The notes beneath the pieces were generated by a model. The model made no database searches. It saw only the letters and a program-made list of their open reading frames with translations, and was not told the DNA's origin. A program made the position numbers and the translations under genes. Of a DNA stretch of 24,242 nucleotides, positions 16,297 to 24,242 are shown piece after piece (position 1 is the first letter of the stretch; each line of letters begins with the position of its first letter). This DNA is from Chondrus crispus (Eukaryota > Rhodophyta > Florideophyceae > Gigartinales > Gigartinaceae), in the NCBI RefSeq assembly GCF_000350225.1, contig NW_005179375.1, positions 28,685 through 52,926 of the forward strand, read 5' to 3'.

Positions 16297-19200
16297 TCAA
16301 GCTTTCGGCTGAATGCCAAACATCCCAACAGTTCTTTCTAAATCCCGAGTATGCCTAATGCAGAGATGCACGTCACAGTCGGAGCACTTCAACGAGGACC
16401 TATGTCCCCGCCATTCCGCATTCCGATTTTTACCGCAAAGATCGCAGTAGCGTTCTGATTTCTGTTGTCGCTTTTCATGTCCTATAACCACAGGTCTAAG
16501 ACGGGAGTTGTTTTCGTCATTAAAAATAGAAGGCGCCGGTTCTTGCGATACTTGGCTTGCGCTCGCAGTTTTGCAGCCTCTGTGTCCGTTATGACAGACT
16601 CGATCTCTCCTCCTTGTGCAGTTTCTATATCTTTTTTCTCTAGGTTTTCAGCATGCGCCAATAGTTCTCGTGAAACATCATGTATAAAGTCAGCCAAGGA
16701 TTGCACCCCATTCACTGCGGATCGAAAACTATCCAAATTCCCGAATTCATCACGAATTTGTAGAAGATCCTTCTTTTCATGATCCTCCATCCAAAAAAAT
16801 GCGTTTATGCAGACAGTCTTCAGATTTTGAGAGACAATCTTCTGCTCCCACTTGAGTCTTGAAGTTGACGATCGCAGAATGGCACGGTACTGTGCACTGC
16901 CATCAACACCGCCTTTCGTCTTAGAAAAAAACTTTGCGCTGCATGCTTAAACAGTTTAAGAGGAACGAATGCATCATTCTCTTTCACGTGGTTATTCACA
17001 AGCAACCAAAAGGGAAGTTTTTCTTTGATTCTTTTGATATAATCGGGAGTGGCGAAGGAAGGGGGCGTTGGATCTTCCTCATGAGCCCATGCAACTATTG
17101 ACTCAGCAGATTGGAGAGCATTCATAGATGCAGTTAAAACATCGGCAGGATAGTACACGACCACGACAAATAGTAGTCCCGTTTCTGCAGCCGACACGTA
17201 GATCAAAAATTCATCGACATTACCAACATTTGCTGCAATATTTGTCCAATGTGGTCTTTTGGCACATAGTCAAGCAACCTGGTATCTCCGACTTTAACAC
17301 AAACAGTGTCCGTAGTTGCCATTGGTAGTGTCCTCTCCAATGAGGACCTTGCAACGTGTGGTACAATTGCCAAGTGGCGCTACTGTACTAGGCGGGCGCC
17401 AGAGGCCTCGCCAAGTACAGTAGTAAGATGTTAACCGATACGGTGCATACGTGGCCAGCGCGTGTAGATGTGGCCACGTGGGAGTCCACGTGTAGTTAGT
17501 GGCACCAGCTAGTGCAGGTGTTCACGTGGTGCGCGACCGATCGGTGGGTTAGTACAGTAGTCATTTTTATTACTGTAAGCTACAGTAAGCTGGCTACAGT
17601 ATGTACAGCTACTGTAGTCCATCCGGTGCCACCGCCCTACTAGGTAGTATAAGATAGGGGGGCACCGGGCTGGAGGTAACCGAGGCAAGCACGCCTCCCC
17701 TTACTTCCTACCCTAGTCCTTTCTCCGGACGGTTAAGTAAGACCCTCAGGTTTCCAGCTCGCCACCGGTCGTACTGCTCTACACACAAGTACGACTGCGC
17801 GTGTCCAGTGCGGTGTACCTCCCTTGTCCTGTGCTTCCTACCGTTCCGGATTATTCTACCTGACGCTCCAGTGTAGCGGTCCCCCAGGATCCCTCATTTT
17901 AGGTACAGCCTGTCCTTTTCCGTTACGGTTTAGTGTCCCTACGGTTGTACCACACAACGCTCGTCTTAATTTCCACTGACGCCATCTGTGTTCCATCACA
18001 TGGGGCCACGTCAGAATCAAAAGAAAGCTTCCCAGTATCTAAAATAGCCACTCCATCAGGAGAGCATGCTAACTATGGCTTGCTCTTAACAGCGAGCATT
18101 CCACACTGATAAAAAATTTTAACGAAAGGCTTTTCAGATAGTGCAGCGATGACGGCTTCTTCATTGGCCGTCCCCGCATCATAGCCTCCGCAGATCGAGA
18201 AGAGCTAAACCAAGTATCCAGATACAATGAAAGCATGTCCTTTGGTTGTAGATCAACTGGTTCACATTCGGAGAGTCCAATTAGCCCCAAGATTGTGGGA
18301 TTGTTAACAAGTAATTTGCCAGCATTCGTACCTGTGACGCGAAACTGACGAAGTATGAACCAATCCGCGCAACGTTGTCCAATAGACAGAACTAAGCATC
18401 GTTCATTAAGATTAATTTTCAATAGACCTTTGCTTTCCGTAACTCCCGGTAAAGGCCATGCAACACGCCCATTGTCAGTTCGTTTGCTGAAAAGCAAATT
18501 TGAGAATGCAGATTGTTGGGGTACTGCAACCCAATTTTTCAAACCGTCGGACAAGCTAGAAGGGACATTGTATAAAACCGTATGACTTTGCTGAACTTTT
18601 CAGTACCCCTCTCTCTCTCTAACAGCAACTGCGGTTATTTTGGATCGCCCAGTACCTTCCCCTCGAAGCGTTTTGGTTGCAAAGAAAGCGACCTGTCCAG
18701 CTTCTGGACCGACTTCAACGACAAATTTTCTCGGCCGGTCAAAATCCACCAAATCCAAACGAGTAGACCTCCCATGAACTGAATCCCCACTTGTAACACC
18801 ATTGCTTCCACGATCTCCCTCCTCTGTATTTAAATTATTATCGGCCTCTGACTCGCTCTCTTCATCATCCAAACGAGCAATACTCAAAAAAGACCGACCC
18901 ACAAAGGGATGACAACGAATTAAATGTTCGGGTGACACAAATATCGCCGTGATCCCCTTAAAAAGTAACTCCTGTACCAGGGAAAATTTACCATACCCCC
19001 TGTTGGCCGTCAGTTTAAACCCATGGAAGCTGCTTTCACCCCTTCCTTCCAAAACTGCGTCGATGAGATGACGCACGTTCTCAACTTGCCCTTCACCACG
19101 GCGGGAAAAATGAACCATTAATGTGACCGAAAAAATTGCATCTGCGATAGCATGAGCAGTGTGACCCTCCTTGTCAGCCTTTCTGACGCTAAGGGACTTC

Positions 19201-19854
19201 ACCTGATTGTCCTTGGCTCTAGTCCCATATAGATCGTCATCCAGAGTTCCGAACGTGTGGTTGGGGGAGAGGAAAAGCTTGCAACTAACCCTGAATGCAG
19301 TACGCTCCAACTGTGTTAGAAAAGGTGTTTAATTCCTTTGTGAATTGCGTGACCATGATGCACCCTCACCTCGAGCTGTAGCGGAAGACGCAAGTAGAAG
19401 TGAACAAATAAAGCGGGTCCTATTGGGAGCAAGTGGTGAACAGCCACAATATGCAAGTATTTCCATTGTTTTCCCAAGTCTGAATCTTGTGCAGTGCGAG
19501 AAAAGCAGCACCACAAGGTAGCGATACATCTCGTGTAGTTGAAAACATTTCATTTGCTTTTCATTGAGTATAGCATGCTCGTTTAACCATTTGAGACAGA
19601 GGCAAAGGACATTGTCGACCAAGAGTACTATAAGGCCAACTCTTGTTGCTTGCAGAGAGCTAACATCAAGCTCTACTCGGATGCGATCTACAGCAGAAGG
19701 GCAGAATAGACGTGCCCGTTCTGAAATTCTTGACTTGGCAAAAGCGGCTTCCATCGCAATTTCCACTTGACTCGGTGACGACGTGCGCCATCCACTAGAC
19801 GGATCAATAACATTGACTCGAGCACCCCCTCTACCTGTACCGCCACGTCCTCTC
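16297..19854 (-). pseudogene. piggyBac-type DDE transposase with an inserted YqaJ-like nuclease, decayed
   Basis: Reading the minus strand downward from 19854, the pieces make one protein. An RGG-like stretch leads into a transposase N-terminal region, then LDDDLYGTRAKDNQVKSLSV (about 19240), then TANRGYG (about 19004), the second catalytic position, where Asn replaces the family Asp. A YqaJ-like PD-(D/E)XK domain follows, with ADWFILRQFRVTG (about 18370), SPDG (18052-18063) and VEIKT (17962-17976). After that come the third DDE motif KGGVDG (about 16904) and a Cys-rich end (CDLCG, CSDCDVHLC). Lesions are in-frame stops at 19329, 18600 and 18073, frame changes near 18172, 17228, 16925-16931 (a run of seven A) and 16485, and a solo LTR at 17357-17954. 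The N-terminus is cut by the LTR at 19855. It is a transposon gene remnant, not expressed as intact protein. Confidence 0.75.
17357..17954. mobile_element. Solo LTR inserted in the transposase-nuclease gene
   Basis: This 598-bp unit begins TGTGGTACAA and ends with the complement TTGTACCACA. It is flanked by a perfect 5-bp target duplication, CAACG at 17352-17356 and 17955-17959. There is no internal region, so it is a solo LTR left by recombination between two LTRs. Removing it with one CAACG restores a continuous reading frame two codons after the nuclease motif Lys. Its first 260 bp hold inverted repeats with TACTGTA/TACAGTA cores, such as CTACTGTACT with AGTACAGTAG (17380-17389, 17414-17423) and CTACAGTA with TACTGTAG (17580-17587, 17610-17617). 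A TATA-like AGTATAAGATAG lies near 17646. Orientation is not settled. Confidence 0.93.
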
Positions 19855-20534
19855 TGTAGCATAAACACCCCCAGACGACTGGAGGTGTATGCGCAGTTCG
19901 ACCTGTAGACCCCGGTTCGGAGAAGGGGTGAAGCGGGCCAACCAGCTACGGAACCGGGCTCGGGCCCGGGTAGCGGTGGTAGAGCGGGAGCGAGCAGGGA
20001 CGCGCGCACGCACGAGCGGATCGACGCCTCGACGCCCCGGAGCAGCACTGGGTGACGTACCAGTGCTGACGGGCGGAGGCGGTTCCGTGCTCGCTCGCGT
20101 GCTGCGCGTCCACTCCGGCTCGGCTCCGACTAAGCGCGCGCGAAGAGCGGAGGCGACGTTTAGAATAAGCTGGGTGGACTGACCTTGGCGGTCGGTTCCG
20201 GACAAGCCCGTGCTTGTCGCCCCCGTCCGCCGTCGGTCCGCTCCATATTTAATATACAAAACCATCTATCATAACACTACAGTACCGAGGTACTGTAGTG
20301 GGCTACTGTAGTGCAGGTCGGCCTGCACTGTAATACTGTCAGCTATGTCGAGGCTGACAGTACACGTATTACCCGTGGTGCGTGTGCGCTTCGTTCGCGC
20401 GTGTACACGTGTGCACGTGGGCTGTGGGCACACGTGGACACGCTCGGTGGTACTGTAGAGCGTCCGGCTCTACAGTAACTAAATCAATCGTGATCTAATC
20501 TAAAGTGAGTCCCCCAGGGGGGGGTTATGCTACA
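19855..20534 (+). repeat. LTR with 10-bp inverted ends and a hairpin array
   Basis: The LTR begins TGTAGCATAA and ends TTATGCTACA, a perfect 10-bp terminal inverted repeat with TG...CA ends. Its first 390 bp are GC-rich. An AT-rich CATATTTAATATAC near 20244 could be a TATA region, and the four hairpins at 20275-20477 lie just after it. In plus orientation these hairpins would fall in the transcript leader (R/U5). Composition and hairpin cores match the solo LTR at 17357-17954, so the two probably belong to related families. Confidence 0.8.
20275..20477. repeat. Array of four perfect hairpins in the LTR
   Basis: Four perfect stem-loops lie in about 200 bp. They are CACTACAGTACC with GGTACTGTAGTG (20275-20300), GTGCAGG with CCTGCAC (20311-20328), TACTGTCAGC with GCTGACAGTA (20334-20362), and TACTGTAGAGC with GCTCTACAGTA (20451-20477). 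Between the third and fourth, ACGTGTGC and GCACACGT can also pair. Three of the four carry TACTGT/ACAGTA. Confidence 0.9.
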
Positions 20535-20835
20535 CGGCCCCCCCCACAAGTGTGAACGTCCGCGTTCACATGTGCTTGTAGGGCAACTCGTGCTACTTTT
20601 GACCTGAACCCCTTCTTGGTATTCTCATCTCTTCTGCTCCAGTCGTTGCGGGTCCCGTTTCCGGTAGCACGCCGCCGTGTGCGCTCTCGCGTCCCGTCCG
20701 CTTCTCCGTTGGCCACGCCGCTCACTCCGTCCGCACATCGGGGCGACGCCCTCTTTTTCTCCTTTTCTATACTCGGGGCGCCGCGCTCCCGCTGTCCTGA
20801 CCCTACTTGCCGGAGGCCTCGTTGTTGGGGTAATA
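20535..20835 (+). other. Leader between LTR and Gag-like frame
   Basis: About 300 bases begin with CGG and eight C, then an inverted repeat, TGTGAACG with CGTTCACA (about 20552-20571). No primer-binding site starting with TGG is visible directly after the LTR. Read on the minus strand the run is a G8 tract next to the LTR, which could instead be a polypurine tract. The rest is pyrimidine-rich leader up to the ATG at 20836. Confidence 0.5.
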
Positions 20836-23102
20836 ATGACGTCGCCCTCCGAGGGTCGGTTCGTCGCGTCCGTCGCTACTCCGTCAAGCTCTGTAACCCC
20901 ATGCCCCTCACAGCCGGGTCTTTCGTTTCAATCTCCCGGAGGCGCCGCTCCCCTCGAACCGTCGACGGCGGCGGTCGCGGCCCCGGATGAGCACGCTTCG
21001 GGTCGTCCCGTGGCAGTTGTGCGCCCTTGGGTTACCGTACAGCCATTTCAGCGAGCTCGTGTCTCTCGGGAGTCGACGTCTTCTGTCGAGCTGGTTCCCT
21101 CGGCGACGCCCCCCCCCTGTCCGTCGAGGCGGGCCCCGTCGGGGCCCCTACGGCAGCGCTTCCCGGGGCGACGGGTTCGCACGGGGGATCGGGCAACGGC
21201 CCTCGCGTTAGCGAACATCCTGAGACGCCTCAGTATGTGTCGGGTCAAGGCACCGAAATGGTCGAGGCTCCATCCAAGTGGTTCGGCGCGGCGCTCGAGC
21301 GTTCGGCCCCGTTGCCCCTAGACCGTCTAAGGTTCGCGTGGTGCCGCTATGCCCGTTCTGGAATTACTGTCGGGGAACTGCTGGCGCGGGAACAACTTCG
21401 TCCCGATTTGCTTCGCGTCCGGAAGGTGTACGAAGCCGGACGCGTGGAGGAGTCCTCGCTCGTCCTGGAGCGCCTCCTGGCCGAAGGTGGCGGTGCGGCG
21501 TATCAGATCCCTTCTGCCATCCCCTGCGATCGCACGTTCGCGTACAGTCTCGGTGAGGTGGAATACGTGGATCGCATGGCCACGTATCTCTTCCACCGCG
21601 AGGGGACGGCCCCTCGAGAATTCGTCTTATCCAACGTGGGGGGTCTGTACGTGAGACCCCGTCCTTTCGCCTATTCGAAGGCGCGCGTCGCTCTACAGAA
21701 GTCAGCGTGCTCGCTGATGAGGCTATACGACGTTGCCATTGCTCCTCACGATTGGTCGGCGTACCGCCATTCCGAGGAGGAGGACGGGCGTGTTTTCCGC
21801 CACGCTTCCTTCGAAGGAGGCCTGTCCCCTCGCGACTTCCCCCGGCTCCCTGCAGTGATACGGGAGACCCTCCCTTCGTTGGGAGTACATCCGTTGCTCC
21901 CGTATGTGCTCAAGCACTTCGGTGTGGCGTGCTCAAATTCTCAACATCCGGCTTATGCAGACTTAATGCACAACGTAGAGAGGGAATGGGCCTGGGCCCT
22001 CGGCAACGCTTTCATGAACGAGGTATCTATTCACGGTCGCGTGTTCGTCCAGCCCCTCGAGGTGCTGGCTTACTTGGGGAGGGTTGCGTGGGACCTCCCC
22101 CAGGTCCCCTTACATCCGCTCGAGCGGAGCACTCAGCATGTGCCGTGGTCGTATTCGCTCGCCCTCGCGCTCATGCAACGGGCTAGCGAGGTGAGCGAAA
22201 TCCAGCATCGGCGCTGGACCGATTTCACTACTGGCGAGCGATCCTCCTTCCTCGTATATGACCATCGTGCTGACGCCTTTGTGGCGCGCCAAGTGGCGCC
22301 GGCGTCCTCGTCAGGGCACGTCAGGAGCGGAGGCGGAGTCGGCTCCGCTTCGCGTGAGGCTCGGAAGAAACGGTACCGCGACTTGGACAGTGAGCCCGCT
22401 CCCTACACGTCCGCTCGTGCTGACTCGCTGTTCGAAACTCGTCTCGCCGAGAGCGACTTCGGTCCGGTGGCGAGTCCTCCGGTTCCCCCTGTTCCACCTC
22501 TCAATGCGGTGCCGCTGCGTGAGGCGCCACCGGTGGCGTCCGTACGCCACGCGACGTTGGAGCGAGAGGACGTCAAGGCCGTCCCGTCGTTAGCCCATGC
22601 CTTGGGTCGCGCTGCCGACCGCCCTTGGCAGGTGGGCAGCCTCCTCGGCACACTCGCGAGCTGGTACTTGGCGCGAAGCGACGAAGCACGTCGCCTCGAG
22701 GCGGGTCGTGCGTCGTCCGTGTCCGAGTTGCGCCATGCACGCATCGAGTTAGCGGCGTTAAGCGAGTCCTCTGATCGTCAAGCGAGCGCGCTGGAGCGGA
22801 CGACCGCCGAACGTGACCGGTACCGCCGCGAACGAGACGACCTCCGACGCCTTCGCGTGGAGTATTCGTCGGCGCCACGCCCGATCATGCGAGATCCTTA
22901 CGAGCAGGCGGGGTACGAGGCCGCCGCGGTGGGCAACGTCCCGGCTCCTCAGAGCCGTGTGCATCACTGGACTCGCCATAGTGAGGTGGCGTTGCCCCCA
23001 CTTGCGGAGCACGCGGCAGAGCCGCCTCGTCACCCCAGTTACTGTCCCCCTAGCCTTTACGGATCAGGGGACGCGTCGCCGGCCGACCGTACCAACCACT
23101 GA
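20836..23102 (+). CDS. Unrecognised Gag-like protein with one frame change
   Basis: An ATG at 20836 opens a frame (MTSPSEGRF...) whose protein-like composition stops at a run of nine C (21109-21117). From there the next frame back (-1) is open to 23102 for about 660 codons. That second frame has no ATG of its own before the run and reads naturally as a continuation, giving about 755 residues in all. The middle part (about 21260-22300) is compact and aromatic-rich, perhaps a capsid-like fold. A basic stretch (RKKRYRDLDSE, near 22370) and a long charged coiled coil (about 22676-22863) follow, then a Pro/His-rich tail. There is no CCHC knuckle. I do not recognise the family. Position behind an LTR suggests a Gag role, with the frame change being a mutation, a sequencing error or programmed slippage. 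Confidence 0.6.
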
Positions 23103-24242
23103 ACGGGTCGTCCCGTTATACTTGCCGGGGGTATGTTCTTCCTCCCCCTCTTTTCTCTGCGTAAAATCAATCCCGTCTCTTGCGTGCACGCGATGTCCGT
23201 CGGACCTGCGAAGGGGCCCTCGCCGTGACCCGTGCGTGCACGGTGTGACTTCTTCGTTTCACCGCGTCATACTTCCTTTAGGGAGCGCGCCAGCGAGCTC
23301 GCCTACGAAGGCAATATTGATCAGCGCTCCCCTTGGTCGCGGGTCCCGCGGGGAGGCCAGTTGGTGAGGCAATTCGAATTGTCTGCACGGGGAGGAAGGG
23401 GTAGGCCAGAGCACTTCTCCTTGTCGACTTTGTCCCTTCCCACGCGAACTTTTCTGCCCCCACGAGGACTTGTGTCGGTGGGGGCGGAAGCCGGCTGTCG
23501 CACGTCATCTTCGTCTCCGTACCGGCCTTGCCGTATTCGGCTCTTCGTAAATCGCTGTTCTCCTTCTCCTTCGTCCGTCGCCGTCGTGGCGATCCTCTTT
23601 TTGACGTTTATCTCCTCTACTTTGGTCCCTCGCCCGCATCGGCCGGGTCGTTCCGCTCATGTGGTGTTCTTCGTTCCCCCTGGCAGTCTGTCCTGCCAGC
23701 TTGTCGACGTGGTACTTGGTCCCCTCTCCCTGTTGCGTTCCTCACAGTCTCCTCTGCGCAACGTTGCGCTTCGCGCCGTGTACTCCTCTGCCCCTGCCCT
23801 CGGCTATGAGCGGGTAGGGGTAAGAGAGTTGGGGGACGTTCCGAGTCGTCCGTTTGGGACCGGAGAGGACGTCGTCGCCTCTCTCCTGTCATCGGAGCCC
23901 GGGTCCGCGTGCGGTTTCGTGGGTCCTCCTGGGCGGGTCGTCCCGCCAGCTTCTTGGTGTGATTCATACGTTGGGAACGCGTTTCTCCCGACCTCCCACG
24001 TCCGCTATCCAGCGCAGCGTCGCGCTCCGTATTGTACTCTCCCCCGCTCCGCTTTCGGGCGAGCGAGCGGGGGTGAGGGGCAGATCGTTGGCATGTCGGG
24101 GAAATGGGAGGAGTCGTCTCCTTCCTCTTCGCCAGGGCGGCGCGTCAGCGTGGTCGTGCCGTTGGTCTTGGTGCCTGCTCCGCGTTCGGGACGGCCCGTG
24201 CCCCGCTTGGACGTCTGTTGGTTTGACAATTATGGAGGGGGC
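23103..24242. other. Hairpin-rich non-coding region downstream of the Gag-like frame
   Basis: No frame longer than about 115 codons exists and none looks like a protein. The plus strand is pyrimidine-rich. Perfect inverted repeats are frequent: AACGGG with CCCGTT around TCGT (23102-23117), GCCCCCAC with GTGGGGGC (23456-23485), TGGCAG with CTGCCA (about 23680-23697), and GGCGGG with CCCGCC around TCGT (23932-23947). Two larger imperfect hairpins near 23783-23830 and 24036-24080 are similar to each other, each preceded by a GCGC-rich stretch and GTACTC, and look like diverged copies of one unit. This may be untranslated sequence of the retrotransposon. Confidence 0.5.

Larger units (their letters stand above)
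19855..24242 (+). mobile_element. LTR retrotransposon, left part, running off the window
   Basis: A 680-bp LTR (19855-20534) interrupts the transposase remnant. The bases after the LTR (CGGCC) do not repeat those before it (CTCTC), so it is not a solo LTR; the interior must follow to the right. The interior holds a leader, a long Gag-like frame (20836-23102) and 1.1 kb of hairpin-rich, pyrimidine-biased sequence. No reverse transcriptase, integrase or protease is seen in the window. They may lie beyond 24242, or the element may be non-autonomous. Plus orientation is assumed from the long frame. Confidence 0.7.

Noticed and set aside
23278..24229. Minus-strand Arg/Pro-rich open frames at the right edge
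   Set aside because: Low-complexity Arg/Gly/Pro translations arise from the pyrimidine-rich plus strand. There is no domain and no credible start.

Overview
The window looks like nuclear DNA of a photosynthetic eukaryote with compact, mostly intron-free genes. A red alga, perhaps a florideophyte such as Chondrus, is my best guess, but this is inference. The signs are proteins with plastid-transit-like N-termini (YchF-type GTPase, HAD phosphatase, TPR-like protein), a pheophorbide a oxygenase-type Rieske protein, long single-exon genes, and abundant LTR retrotransposons and DNA transposons.

Left half (about 1-12,240) is the gene-bearing part. Two paralogous U1/JAZ-type zinc-finger genes lie head to head (899-2545 minus, 2866-5061 plus) across a 320-bp shared promoter region. 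Then come a HAD hydrolase (5666-6502), a divergent pair of a plastid TPR-like protein (7415-8491 minus) and a YchF GTPase (8768-10099 plus) sharing 276 bp, and a PAO/TIC55-family Rieske oxygenase (10608-12236 minus).

Right half (about 12,370-24,242) is a patchwork of mobile elements. A small Ty1/copia element with LTRs, TCCAC target duplications and a half-tRNA-type primer site (12371-14625) sits 134 bp upstream of the Rieske gene. A 1.0-kb element with 15-bp inverted repeats and TTA duplications (PIF/Harbinger-like) follows at 14734-15733. Next is a decayed minus-strand transposase gene (16297-19854). Its conceptual product is a piggyBac-type DDE transposase with a YqaJ-like PD-(D/E)XK nuclease lying between the second and third catalytic positions, plus a C-terminal Cys-rich finger. 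That gene is split by a 598-bp solo LTR (17357-17954, CAACG duplications) and cut at its 5' side by another 680-bp LTR (19855-20534). The 680-bp LTR belongs to a larger element running off the window, with a roughly 750-codon unrecognised Gag-like reading frame (20836-23102, one frame change at a run of nine C). Both large LTRs carry hairpins built on TACTGTA/TACAGTA.

The most notable observations are the nuclease-in-transposase architecture, the hairpin-rich LTR family nested in it, and the head-to-head zinc-finger paralogs. All calls come from reading the sequence; no database search was possible.
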